Below, in pieces: positions 13,330 to 20,610 of a DNA stretch of 21,721 nucleotides. The number at the start of each line of letters is the position of its first letter. The first letter of the stretch is position 1. Source of the stretch: Omnitrophica bacterium RIFCSPLOWO2_01_FULL_45_10b (GTDB lineage Bacteria > Omnitrophota > Omnitrophia > Omnitrophales > Danuiimicrobiaceae); contig MHFM01000009.1 of the NCBI GenBank assembly GCA_001804205.1, positions 1 through 21,721 on the forward strand. Direction: 5' to 3'. The notes beneath the pieces were generated by a model. The model had not been told where the DNA came from and ran no database searches. It saw nothing but the letters and a program-made list of their open reading frames with translations. A program made the position numbers and the translations under genes.

Positions 13330-14784
13330 ATGAATTCCAAAAAATTGATAGTAGGCATAGGTGTATTTTTAATGAGCTTGTCGACAAATCTATGGGCCGA
13401 TACGGATCCCATTGGCAATCTGACCAATATGGTCAATCAGCTTCAAAAGCAAATTGGCCAGATGCAAAAAACCATCAATCAACAAAGCGATAAAATCCAG
13501 CGCCTTGAAAGCCAACCCCGTATAGAGGTTGGTAAATCTTCTTCTGTGGAATCAATGGATCCACAAAAGGAAAAAGAGAAATTTGTGAAGAACCTTGCTG
13601 AAAAAATAGGCGATTCAGATAAATGGCTTAAGAACCTCAAATTTTCGGGCGACGGCCGGCTTCGTTACGAGGCGTTTGATTTCACGAGCGGTCATCCATC
13701 TGAAACGGATTCGAGAAACCGGTTTCGTTATCGTTTGAGGGTTGGCGCTGAAAAGAAACTGAGCGATCAATTTAAGGCCGGTTTTTTTCTCGCTTCCGGT
13801 GAGCAAGCGCTTGGTACTAATGGCGATAATGTTTCAACCAACACAACTTTTGATAATAACTTTAGTTTAAAAGATATTTTCGTCGATCGAATGTACGCAA
13901 TTTATAACCCTAATTGGGCGAAAGTAGGTCCGATTGAGAAAACCGAAATTGGCGGTGGTAAATTTGCCAATCCATTTGAAAAAGGATCTTCCGATATGAT
14001 TTGGGATAGAGACGTTCGACCCGAAGGCGCTTATGAGATGGTAGACCTGAGATTGCACGACGGAGAAGATCTTAAAGTGAAAGCCTATGGTTTACTCGGC
14101 CAATTTATTTTGGATGAGGATTCTTCAGCCTCGAACAATGCCGATGCAGAACTCTACGCTTTTCAGGCGGGGTTGGATATTGGCTTTGCGACTCCGGCTT
14201 TTGAAAAGCCTGTTAACTGGCTCTCGGCCATTTCTTGGTATAGTTTTTCTGACTATACGAATGTGAGTAATTTTACGGTTGGCGGCACTTCGTTAGCACG
14301 CGGGAATTCCAACTTTATTGGTCCCGCCACAGAGCTTGACGCGGAGGATTTTGAAGTAATTGAGCTTTACAACGAATTTAAGTTCTATCCTTTTGGCGAC
14401 ACCGCTCTTAGCGACGTTGCGCTCGCACCTTTCTTTGATCTTGCCACCAATACCCAAAACAAAAGCCAGCAGAACGATGAAGCATTGGCATGGGCATTTG
14501 GTGCGAAACTCGGCGGTCTTAAAAAGAAAGGCGATTGGGAACTTGGTTATACCTATAAACGGATTGAAAATGATGCCGTGGTAGGGGCTTTTAATGACAG
14601 TGATTTTGGTTTGGGACATTCAGGCAAACGTGGCAGCGTCTTTAAAATGGGTTATGCCCTTACGGATAACATTCAGTTAAACGGTACTGCGATTTTCGTA
14701 AATAATTTGGCAACGGGGACAGGCAGTGTCCGGGATGAAGAACAACGCCGCTTCCAAGCCGATCTGGTTTGGAAATTTGGTTGA
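13330..14784 (+). CDS. Putative outer-membrane porin with N-terminal coiled coil
   Basis: A 484-residue beta-barrel protein of the putative-porin type. It has a signal peptide (1-23, ending LWA before DTDP), a periplasmic coiled coil (about 30-60: MVNQLQKQIGQMQKTINQQSDKIQRL), a barrel from about residue 100 with alternating strands (DGRLRYEAFDF, FRYRLRVGAEKKL, FKAGFFLAS), and the final strand FQADLVWKFG. The start at 13330 has AAGGAG 9 bases before and puts the signal peptide at the N terminus; an in-frame ATG at 13297 with GGGAGG is a real alternative adding 11 residues. Its place between phoR and pstS, in a Pho-box cluster, suggests anion or phosphate uptake across the outer membrane. Confidence 0.85.
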   Translation: MNSKKLIVGIGVFLMSLSTNLWADTDPIGNLTNMVNQLQKQIGQMQKTINQQSDKIQRLESQPRIEVGKSSSVESMDPQKEKEKFVKNLAEKIGDSDKWLKNLKFSGDGRLRYEAFDFTSGHPSETDSRNRFRYRLRVGAEKKLSDQFKAGFFLASGEQALGTNGDNVSTNTTFDNNFSLKDIFVDRMYAIYNPNWAKVGPIEKTEIGGGKFANPFEKGSSDMIWDRDVRPEGAYEMVDLRLHDGEDLKVKAYGLLGQFILDEDSSASNNADAELYAFQAGLDIGFATPAFEKPVNWLSAISWYSFSDYTNVSNFTVGGTSLARGNSNFIGPATELDAEDFEVIELYNEFKFYPFGDTALSDVALAPFFDLATNTQNKSQQNDEALAWAFGAKLGGLKKKGDWELGYTYKRIENDAVVGAFNDSDFGLGHSGKRGSVFKMGYALTDNIQLNGTAIFVNNLATGTGSVRDEEQRRFQADLVWKFG

Positions 14785-14875
14785 TTTTAGCGGGCGGCTC
14801 GTCGTTCAACAGTAACCTTTAAGAGTTAACCCTCCCTTTCTCTTGAGGAAATGTGAATGACGGGCCTCCTGTAGG

Positions 14876-14893
14876 TTTACATAGATTTTACAT
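14876..14893 (+). promoter_or_regulatory. Pho box before pstS
   Basis: TTTACAT AGAT TTTACAT is an exact 7-base direct repeat with 4-base spacer and 11-base period. It has the spacing of the Escherichia coli Pho box and the TTTACA half-site of the Bacillus PhoP box. It lies 65 bases upstream of pstS, in the only sizeable gap of this cluster. A TTGACA at 14909 follows, without a clear -10. Confidence 0.75.
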
Positions 14894-14957
14894 AGGCAAA
14901 ACACCCTTTTGACATGGGGAAGTTAAACTGAAGGTAGAAGCTTGAGGAGAATGAACA

Positions 14958-15962
14958 ATGAAAAGTAAATTTAAGATAATCACAGCAATTGTAGTTCTAG
15001 TATTAGGTTTGTCGGTTGCCTTGCCAGCTTATGCGGGCGAAGGTTTGATTAAGGTAGATGGCTCCAGCACGGTTTTCCCGATTACTGAAGCAGTTGCAGA
15101 GGAATTTCAAAAATCAAATCCTGGAGTTAAAGTAACCGTTGGTGTTTCCGGTACCGGCGGTGGATTCAAAAAATTCTGCAGGGAAGAAATTGATATTTCC
15201 GATGCCTCCCGTCCGATCAAGCCCTCGGAAGTGGATACCTGCTTTGAAAACGGGATTAAATATATTGAACTTCCCGTTGCTTATGATGGTTTAGCCGTTA
15301 TGGTAAACCCAAGTAATACATGGGTAGATCATTTGACGGTAGCTGAACTTAATAAGATGTGGGCACCTGCCGCGCAAGGCAAGGTGGCGTCTTGGAGTGA
15401 TATTCGTTCCGGGTTTCCCAATAGTCCTTTGACTTTGGCAGGCCCTGGAACTGATTCGGGAACATTTGATTATTTCACGGAAGCCATTAATGGCAAGGGC
15501 GGTGCAAGCCGTGGTGATTACATTGCCAGCGAAGATGACAACGTTCTCGTCCAGGCTATTTCAAGCGATGTTAATGCCCTTGGCTACTTCGGGCTCGCTT
15601 ATTACCAGGAAAATAAAGACAAACTTAAACTGGTTCCAATTGATGACGAGAAAGGCGGGAATGGTGATGGTCCTATTTTTCCGACTATGGAAACAGTTAA
15701 GGATGGAACGTATCAGCCGCTTGCGCGTCCGATTTTCATTTATGTAAACAGCAAGATAGCCGATCGTCCCGATGTTCAGACATTTGTTGAGTTCTACCTT
15801 CAAAATGCAAAGTCACTCGTGACAGAAGTGGGTTATATTCCGCTTCCCGATGCTGCTTATCAAGCAGCTTTGGAACGTTTTAAAACCAGAAATGCAGGCT
15901 CCGTGTTTGGCGGAAAAGGAGCGACCGTTGGCGTATCCATGGAAGAATTGCTCCGCAAATAA
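14958..15962 (+). CDS. pstS: Phosphate-binding protein PstS
   Basis: A 334-residue periplasmic binding protein. The signal peptide is residues 1-26 (ending AYA before GEGLIKVDGS). The phosphate-contacting loops are visible: DGSSTVFP, SGTGGGFKKF, DISDASRPI and GPGTDSGTFDYF. PstS captures phosphate and hands it to PstCA. No lipobox cysteine is present, so the protein is soluble in the periplasm. The ribosome site GAGGAG is strong. A Pho box lies upstream and a terminator-like hairpin follows, so pstS is probably made in excess over the permease. Confidence 0.96.
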   Translation: MKSKFKIITAIVVLVLGLSVALPAYAGEGLIKVDGSSTVFPITEAVAEEFQKSNPGVKVTVGVSGTGGGFKKFCREEIDISDASRPIKPSEVDTCFENGIKYIELPVAYDGLAVMVNPSNTWVDHLTVAELNKMWAPAAQGKVASWSDIRSGFPNSPLTLAGPGTDSGTFDYFTEAINGKGGASRGDYIASEDDNVLVQAISSDVNALGYFGLAYYQENKDKLKLVPIDDEKGGNGDGPIFPTMETVKDGTYQPLARPIFIYVNSKIADRPDVQTFVEFYLQNAKSLVTEVGYIPLPDAAYQAALERFKTRNAGSVFGGKGATVGVSMEELLRK

Positions 15963-15990
15963 CCAAAATCATTTAACCACTGTGAGTCAA

Positions 15991-16032
15991 AAAAACACAA
16001 CGGTTTCTCCTGCGAGAAGCCGTTGTGTTTTT
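15991..16032 (+). terminator. Strong hairpin terminator or attenuator between pstS and pstC
   Basis: A 19-pair stem (15991-16009 with 16014-16032, one T/G wobble) with loop CTGC ends in TTTTT. It is a textbook Rho-independent terminator inside an operon, ending only 14 bases before the pstC ATG. Partial read-through would give high pstS and low pstCAB. Confidence 0.9.
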
Positions 16033-16046
16033 ATGTTTTCATTTCT

Positions 16047-16949
16047 ATGATTGATCCAAACAGGAAAAAAATCAGGGCACGGCAAGAGTTCTTGATTAAA
16101 GTTCTATTACTGTTTTGTGGAATGGTTTCTGTTCTGACAACACTTGGGATTGTTGGCGTTCTTGTGTTTGAGACCATAACCTTTTTTACCCGTGTTCCTA
16201 TTTTTGATTTTCTGACCGATACCCAGTGGACGCCGCTTTTCACCAACAAGCACTTCGGAATTTTACCTCTTTTTACAGCCACTTTATTAACTTCAGTGAT
16301 TGCTATGCTAGTTGCCATCCCGCTCGGGCTTTTAATTGCTATTTTTTTGAGTGAATATGTGTCTTCAGATGTACGGAGAGTACTCAAACCGATTTTGGAA
16401 ATTTTAGCGGGAGTACCAACAATTGTTTATGGCTATTTTGCTTTACTGTTTGTAACGCCAATTCTACAAAAATTCATTCCGGGAATGAATGGTTTTAATT
16501 CTCTTTCTCCCGGGATTGTTATGGGAATCATGATTCTTCCTCTGATTTCATCTTTAAGTGAGGACGCGATGTATGCCGTTCCTCAAAGTTTAAGAGACGC
16601 GGCATTTGCCCTTGGTTCTTCCCGTTTGCAAGTGGCTTTTAAAGTTGTGGTTCCCGCTGCATTTTCAGGCATCACCGCTTCCTTTATTCTTGCGGTATCC
16701 CGAGCAGTTGGTGAAACCATGCTCATGGCGATCGCGGCCGGGCAAATGCCGAATTTGACACTCAATCCATTGGTGCCTATTGAAACGATGACGACCTATA
16801 TCGTGCAGGTGAGTTTGGGGGATACGCCTTACGGAACTTTGGAATATCAAACGATCTTTGCGGTTGGAACCGTTTTATTTTTATCCACGCTTGTTTTAAA
16901 TATTATTGGCGGCAAGCTCAGAGCCCATTATAGAGAGATGTACGTATGA
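16047..16949 (+). CDS. pstC: Phosphate ABC transporter permease PstC
   Basis: A 300-residue inner-membrane permease with about six transmembrane helices: the first (about 17-40) is preceded by a basic N terminus and the others begin near 75, 115, 150, 210 and 270. It carries EILAGVPTIVYGY, and the cytoplasmic EAA-type loop SLRDAAFALGSSRLQVAFKVVVPAAFSGI that docks on PstB. The ATG at 16047 is chosen because the earlier in-frame TTG at 16023 lies in the terminator stem; no ribosome site is seen. The stop overlaps pstA by 4 bases (ATGA). Confidence 0.95.
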   Translation: MIDPNRKKIRARQEFLIKVLLLFCGMVSVLTTLGIVGVLVFETITFFTRVPIFDFLTDTQWTPLFTNKHFGILPLFTATLLTSVIAMLVAIPLGLLIAIFLSEYVSSDVRRVLKPILEILAGVPTIVYGYFALLFVTPILQKFIPGMNGFNSLSPGIVMGIMILPLISSLSEDAMYAVPQSLRDAAFALGSSRLQVAFKVVVPAAFSGITASFILAVSRAVGETMLMAIAAGQMPNLTLNPLVPIETMTTYIVQVSLGDTPYGTLEYQTIFAVGTVLFLSTLVLNIIGGKLRAHYREMYV

Positions 16950-17839
16950 ATAGCGCAGTTGCCGGTGATATTTCGATTTTGATTGAAAAACAAAAATTGG
17001 GTGAGCGCATTTTTAAAATTGCTGCCACGCTTGCTGTGCTCATTTCTCTTGGGACATTGACGGCGCTTGTGGTGGATGCTTTTATTGACGGATTTCCGAG
17101 GCTCAATTGGAAATTTTTAACCAGTTTCCCGTCACGCAAACCTCAGGAAGCAGGAATTCTGGCTGCTTTGTTTGGAAGTTTTTATGTGATTATTTTAACT
17201 GCGCTATCAGCAGTTCCAATTGGATTGGGTGCAGCCATTTATCTTGAAGAATATGCCAAAAAGAATCGCTTCAGCCGTTTTATCGAACTCAATGTATCAA
17301 ATTTGGCGGGAGTTCCTTCCATTATTTATGGCCTCTTAGGTTTGGATTTATTTGTCCGGCTCATGGGACTTGGTAGAAGTCTTTTGGCTGGTGCTCTAAC
17401 GTTAGCTTTGCTCGTTCTTCCTATTATTATTATTTCGGCCCGGGAGGCAATTCGAACTGTTCCTCTTTCGATTCGTGAAGCCGCTTATGCTTTAGGTGCA
17501 ACCCGCTGGCAAATGATTAAAGATCATGTTGTGCCGCTTTCTTTACCGGGCGTTCTCACGGGAGTGATTCTTTCGGTTTCGCGGGCAATTGGCGAAACGG
17601 CTCCACTGATTACAATGGGTGCGTTGACCTACGTTGCTTTTATTCCAAATGGCCCGCTTTCACCTTTTACGGTTTTACCAATCCAAATTTTTAACTGGGT
17701 CTCCCGGCCTCAGAAAGGATTTCATGCTTGCGCAGCAGCGGGAATCGTCGTTCTTTTAGTTGTTACTTTATTTTTAAATGCGCTTGCCATTTTTTTAAGA
17801 AATCACTATCAGAGGAAAATTTCAGCGAGATCATTGTGA
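16946..17839 (+). CDS. pstA: Phosphate ABC transporter permease PstA
   Basis: A 297-residue partner permease of PstC with about six transmembrane helices. Typical motifs are IYLEEYAKKNRFSRFIEL, NLAGVPSIIYGLLGL and the EAA loop SIREAAYALGATRWQMIKDHVVP, then SRAIGETAPLI. It starts at an ATG overlapping the pstC stop by 4 bases, implying coupled translation. Its stop also overlaps a possible GTG start of pstB. Confidence 0.96.
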   Translation: MNSAVAGDISILIEKQKLGERIFKIAATLAVLISLGTLTALVVDAFIDGFPRLNWKFLTSFPSRKPQEAGILAALFGSFYVIILTALSAVPIGLGAAIYLEEYAKKNRFSRFIELNVSNLAGVPSIIYGLLGLDLFVRLMGLGRSLLAGALTLALLVLPIIIISAREAIRTVPLSIREAAYALGATRWQMIKDHVVPLSLPGVLTGVILSVSRAIGETAPLITMGALTYVAFIPNGPLSPFTVLPIQIFNWVSRPQKGFHACAAAGIVVLLVVTLFLNALAIFLRNHYQRKISARSL

Positions 17840-17847
17840 ACACCATT

Positions 17848-18678
17848 ATGGATAAAACCCAAAATATCAAAAAAATAGTCTTACCCGGTATTGAAACCAT
17901 GAATAAAATAACGACAAATCCAGAACATTTTGTGTTGAGTGTACAAGATTTAAGCGCTTGGTATGGCACAGCCCAGGTGCTTAAGAATATCAGTTTTAAT
18001 ATCCAACGCCATCAGGTGACAGCCATTATCGGGCCTTCAGGTTGCGGAAAAAGTACTTTAATCCGCTGCTTCAATCGCATGAACGATTTCATGCCTGTTT
18101 TTAGAACTACTGGAAGTATTTTGCTAGAAGGTCAGGACCTCTATAGTTCTAACATCGATCCAGTTGAAGTTCGGTTAAAAATCGGGATGGTTTTTCAAAA
18201 ACAAAATCCGTTCCCAAAATCAATTTATGAAAACGTTGTTTACGGCCCACGGGTTCTTGGAATTAAGAATAAAAAAAAATTAGATCAGGTCGTTGAAGAC
18301 AGTCTTAAAAGAGCGGCTTTGTGGGATGAAGTGAATCACAAATTAAAATCAAATGCACTTTCTCTCTCAGGGGGACAGCAGCAGCGGCTTTGTATTGCCC
18401 GCGCACTGGCTAATGAACCTGAGGTGCTTCTTTTGGATGAACCCTGTTCAGCCCTGGATCCAATTGCGACGGCGAAAATTGAGGAATTGATTCAGGAACT
18501 GAAAAGAAACTATACCATTGTGATTGTTACTCACAATATGCAGCAAGCGGCCCGAGTGAGTGATTACACAGCTTATTTACTTTTAGGCTCACTAATTGAG
18601 TTCGGTGAAACCAAAGCTGTGTTTACGACACCTTCCCGAAAAGAAACCGAAGATTACATCACCGGCCGGTTTGGCTAA
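17848..18678 (+). CDS. pstB: Phosphate ABC transporter ATP-binding protein PstB (second copy)
   Basis: A complete ABC ATPase. It has Walker A GPSGCGKSTLIR, Q-loop MVFQKQNPFPKS, signature LSGGQQQRLCIARAL, Walker B VLLLDEPCSALDP, the switch His in VTHN and the PstB ending. The start is uncertain: ATG 17848 (276 residues), ATG 17899 (259 residues, nearest to the usual length) and GTG 17836 (overlapping the pstA stop as GTGA) are all in frame and none has a good ribosome site. The C-terminal part is about three-quarters identical to the partial copy at the window start, which points to an old duplication of pstB-phoU. Confidence 0.95.
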   Translation: MDKTQNIKKIVLPGIETMNKITTNPEHFVLSVQDLSAWYGTAQVLKNISFNIQRHQVTAIIGPSGCGKSTLIRCFNRMNDFMPVFRTTGSILLEGQDLYSSNIDPVEVRLKIGMVFQKQNPFPKSIYENVVYGPRVLGIKNKKKLDQVVEDSLKRAALWDEVNHKLKSNALSLSGGQQQRLCIARALANEPEVLLLDEPCSALDPIATAKIEELIQELKRNYTIVIVTHNMQQAARVSDYTAYLLLGSLIEFGETKAVFTTPSRKETEDYITGRFG

Positions 18679-18686
18679 GCGATTAT

Positions 18687-19355
18687 ATGGAACGTCATTT
18701 CCACGAAGAGCTTAAAGAACTCAAGCAAAAACTTCTTAAAATGGGATTTTTGGTAGAAGCCGCGATTGAAAAAGCAGTGGATGCGCTTTTGAATCGAAAT
18801 TCTCAGTTTGCCAAGCAAGTCATCGAAGAAGAAAAAATCATCAATCAGCTGGAAATTGAAATCGATGATAAAGGCCACAGTCTTTCGGCCTTGCGGCAAC
18901 CGATGGCTGTAGATCTTCGAATCCTAACTGCTGTTCTTAAAATGAATACGGATCTGGAACGAATGGGGGATCATGCAGTTAACATTGCAGAACGGACTTT
19001 AACCCTACTGAAAGAACCGCCCTTAGAAAAAGACCTACGTTTAGAAGAAATGTCAAAGGCAGCACTTCGGATGGTAACGGATGCTTTGAATTCTTTTATT
19101 CGTGAAGATGTTGAGTTAGCGAGAAGTGTCCTGCAGTGCGATGATGAGGTGGATGCTTTTAATGATGACCTTTATTTTCGAATCTCACTCTTAATGGAGA
19201 AATCCCCCGCCTTTATTCGATCGGGAATTAATTTGATTATGATTGGGCACAATTTAGAGCGAATTGCCGATCTTGCCAATAATATTGCCGAAGACGTCGT
19301 TTATATTAAGCAGGGCAAGGAAGTAAGACACCACATCGAAACAAAAAGTTTTTAG
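18687..19355 (+). CDS. phoU: Phosphate signalling protein PhoU (second copy)
   Basis: A 222-residue protein aligning end to end with the first PhoU. Metal-binding signatures are DLERMGDHAVNIAERT and NLERIADLANNIAEDVVYI. It begins 8 bases after pstB in the full phoBR-pst cluster, so this is probably the copy that controls the adjacent PhoR. The second signature has RIAD where the first copy has RIGD, a mild change. Confidence 0.95.
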   Translation: MERHFHEELKELKQKLLKMGFLVEAAIEKAVDALLNRNSQFAKQVIEEEKIINQLEIEIDDKGHSLSALRQPMAVDLRILTAVLKMNTDLERMGDHAVNIAERTLTLLKEPPLEKDLRLEEMSKAALRMVTDALNSFIREDVELARSVLQCDDEVDAFNDDLYFRISLLMEKSPAFIRSGINLIMIGHNLERIADLANNIAEDVVYIKQGKEVRHHIETKSF

Positions 19356-19370
19356 TTTAACTCTTTTTGT
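19341..19370. terminator. AT-rich inverted repeat between convergent phoU and queF
   Basis: ACAAAAAG (19341-19348) and CTTTTTGT (19363-19370) are perfect inverses around a 14-base loop that contains both stop codons. It may end transcription from both sides, although the stem is weak in G+C. Confidence 0.4.
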
Positions 19371-19728
19371 ATTCTGCAGTTACCACGGTATGAATTCCAC
19401 CGCGGACGAAAAAATCTCCTACCACTTTCATTTGCCTAGGACTTGTCGCTTTTATTAAGTCATCCAAGATTTTGTTGGTGACGGCTTCGTGAAATGTGCC
19501 TTCATTCCGATAGGACCACAAATAAAGCTTAAGCGATTTTAATTCCACGCAAAGTTTGTCCGGAACATATTCAATTCTAATTGTTGCAAAATCCGGCTGG
19601 CCCGTTTTGGGACAAAGACAGGTGAATTCCGAACATTCAAAATGAATCACATAATCCCTATCGGGGTTTTGATTTTGGAATGTATCGATTGTCTTTTGAG
19701 GTTGTGACGGCATGAAGACATTATACAT
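19357..19728 (-). CDS. queF: NADPH-dependent preQ0 reductase QueF
   Basis: A 123-residue single-domain QueF that reduces 7-cyano-7-deazaguanine to preQ1 for queuosine in tRNA. The active-site Cys and Asp are in CPKTGQPDF, the family motif is ELKSLKLYLWSYRNEGTFHE, and PRQMKVVGDFFVRGGI lies near the end. The chosen start is the first ATG; a second ATG (19713, MPSQPQ) is equally possible, and neither has a convincing ribosome site. The palindrome array begins 3 bases upstream of the start, so the native promoter may have been displaced. No other queuosine genes are in the window. Confidence 0.94.
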   Translation of the reverse strand: MYNVFMPSQPQKTIDTFQNQNPDRDYVIHFECSEFTCLCPKTGQPDFATIRIEYVPDKLCVELKSLKLYLWSYRNEGTFHEAVTNKILDDLIKATSPRQMKVVGDFFVRGGIHTVVTAEYKKS

Positions 19729-19730
19729 TA

Positions 19731-19980
19731 TCGCGCTCGGACCTCAAGTCCGAGGCACTTCCGGAGAAGAACGTCATACTCGTAGAGGATGTCAAAATCC
19801 TCACGAGTAGTATTTGCCGCATTGAGCGGCAAATGCCAGTTCTTCCCGGAAAGTACTCGCGCACATAATCGTAGGGCAACGTCAAAGTTGCCCACGATTA
19901 GTGCTGGCGCAACGGCGCCTGCAAAAAGCGCGCAGTGCGATAAGTACTGGCGCATCGGCGCCGGTAAGGCTTTTTTGCAC
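19731..19980. repeat. Array of nested multi-arm palindromes
   Basis: The gap upstream of queF is almost wholly palindromic. Hairpin 19736-19754 has 7 pairs. Unit 1 (19757-19854) has an outer stem of 15 pairs with two bulges and holds two arms: 19777-19809 (13 pairs, one bulged A, loop GTCAAA) and 19813-19833 (8 pairs). Unit 2 (19853-19947) has an outer stem of two 5-pair helices and holds a 14-pair arm at 19866-19900 with the same bulged A and GTCAAA loop, and an arm at 19902-19923. Bases 19895-19921 are repeated at 19938-19964 (23 of 27 identical). TGCAAAAAGC (19920-19929) pairs with GCTTTTTTGCA (19969-19979). An overlapping minus-strand frame is a by-product. Confidence 0.85.
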
Positions 19981-20026
19981 TTCTAGCAATAATCGTAACA
20001 TATTGATTTATATTGGGTTACAGTAT

Positions 20027-20045
20027 GGGCGGGGTAACCCCGCCC
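20027..20045. repeat. G+C-rich palindrome
   Basis: GGGCGGGG and CCCCGCCC flank TAA in a perfect 8-pair hairpin, much richer in G+C than its surroundings. It is similar in style to short GGGGCG-type intergenic repeats of many bacteria. Confidence 0.7.
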
Positions 20046-20066
20046 CTACATTGATAGAGAAGGGTA

Positions 20067-20095
20067 TTGTTTCAGGCATTTCCGTGTGTTATAGT
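20067..20095 (+). promoter_or_regulatory. Candidate extended -10 promoter for a small RNA
   Basis: TTGTTT (20067-20072), 17 bases, then TATAGT (20090-20095) preceded by TGT, giving an extended -10 (TGnTATAGT). No coding sequence follows in a suitable frame; transcription would begin near 20102. Confidence 0.45.
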
Positions 20096-20101
20096 TACGA
20101 A

Positions 20102-20228
20102 CATTAGCGGTGATTTGTTGGGTTGCTTGCTCCGCAGTTCGCTCGAACGAACTAGAATGTGCTAAACACCCGAAAGAAAAATTGCACGTTTTAGAATTGA
20201 CCCGACGGTAAACGCCGCCGGGTTTTTT
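20102..20228 (+). ncRNA. Candidate small RNA of unknown family, about 127 bases
   Basis: The stretch has a promoter-like sequence just before it, an imperfect hairpin in its middle (GGGT 20120-20123 with ACCC 20168-20171, closing on AGTTCG/CGAACT at 20136-20153), and a Rho-independent terminator at its end. I see no tRNA, tmRNA, 6S or SRP RNA features. It could be a stand-alone regulatory RNA, or the decayed 5' part of a lost gene. No open frame has a ribosome site. Confidence 0.35.
20200..20228 (+). terminator. Rho-independent terminator
   Basis: ACCCGACGG (20200-20208) pairs with CCGCCGGGT (20215-20223) with one mismatch, around TAAACG, and runs into six T. The GIY-YIG element begins two bases after the T run. 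Confidence 0.8.
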
Positions 20229-20229
20229 A

Positions 20230-20610
20230 TTTAATGAGGACACAAGTTATGGAGGTCCGTAGAGCGGCATAACTTGTTGTCCGAATTAAACCCCGCACCC
20301 AGAAAATGTATTATGTTTACGTTATTCACAAAAATGAAAACAACAAGCTTTATTACGGTTATACGAATAATCTAAAGAGAAGAATGGCACAGCATAATCG
20401 TAATGGTATTTGGGGCCTTGTGTATTATGAAGCGTATAAATCTGAATCTGATGCCAGAAGAAGAGAAAGGAGGATTAAGGATTATGGGCAAGCCCTTACA
20501 GCACTTAAATCTCGTATTAAGGATTCACTCAGTTGATTTTCTGGGTGCGGGATTAAATTCAGCCACAGACTTACGTTCGCTTCGTTCCGTAAGTCTGGGC
20601 TTCATTTAAT
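20230..20610 (+). mobile_element. Putative minimal mobile element: GIY-YIG gene between inverted structured ends
   Basis: Left end 20230-20307 and right end 20536-20610 are inverted versions of one design. Each has an outer A+T stem of 6-7 pairs, a tandem G-A mismatch (read toward the gene), a 4-5 pair G+C stem, a single bulged T, a 9-10 pair upper stem with a 12-16 base loop, and then a shared 25-base segment with the core CCCGCACCCAGAAAA (20283-20307 against 20536-20560 reversed, 23 of 25 identical). The upper stems and loops differ in sequence but keep the shape. The inverted segments stop at the start and stop codons of the enclosed gene, and the right end abuts the next gene's ATG. No clear target duplication is seen. 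Confidence 0.7.
20306..20536 (+). CDS. Single-domain GIY-YIG nuclease
   Basis: A 76-residue protein of the GIY-YIG superfamily, YhbQ/URI-like group. It has the paired strands YVYV (3-6) and LYYGYTNN (15-22), the catalytic Arg in LKRRMAQHN (24-31), the metal-binding Glu42 in LVYYEAYKSESDAR and the final helix RRRERRIKDYGQALTALKSRI. It is a little short in the loop after HN, but all key residues are present. These nucleases nick or cut DNA, and the group includes homing enzymes and repair enzymes. The ATG lies at the inner edge of the left inverted repeat with no ribosome site, and the TGA touches the right one. The location suggests that its substrate is the flanking hairpins. Confidence 0.85.
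   Translation: MYYVYVIHKNENNKLYYGYTNNLKRRMAQHNRNGIWGLVYYEAYKSESDARRRERRIKDYGQALTALKSRIKDSLS

Noticed and set aside
19728..19955. Minus-strand open frame of 75 codons upstream of queF
   Set aside because: It is read entirely from the nested palindromes, overlaps the queF start, has no ribosome site and resembles no protein.
19731..19980. Integron attC sites or a CRISPR array
   Set aside because: No GTTRRRY/RYYYAAC core sites, no integrase, no regular repeat-spacer pattern; repeats are nested palindromes of unequal size.
20046..20243. Minus-strand open frame of 65 codons
   Set aside because: It crosses the terminator and the candidate small RNA, starts inside the left hairpin of the GIY-YIG element and shows no protein-like pattern.
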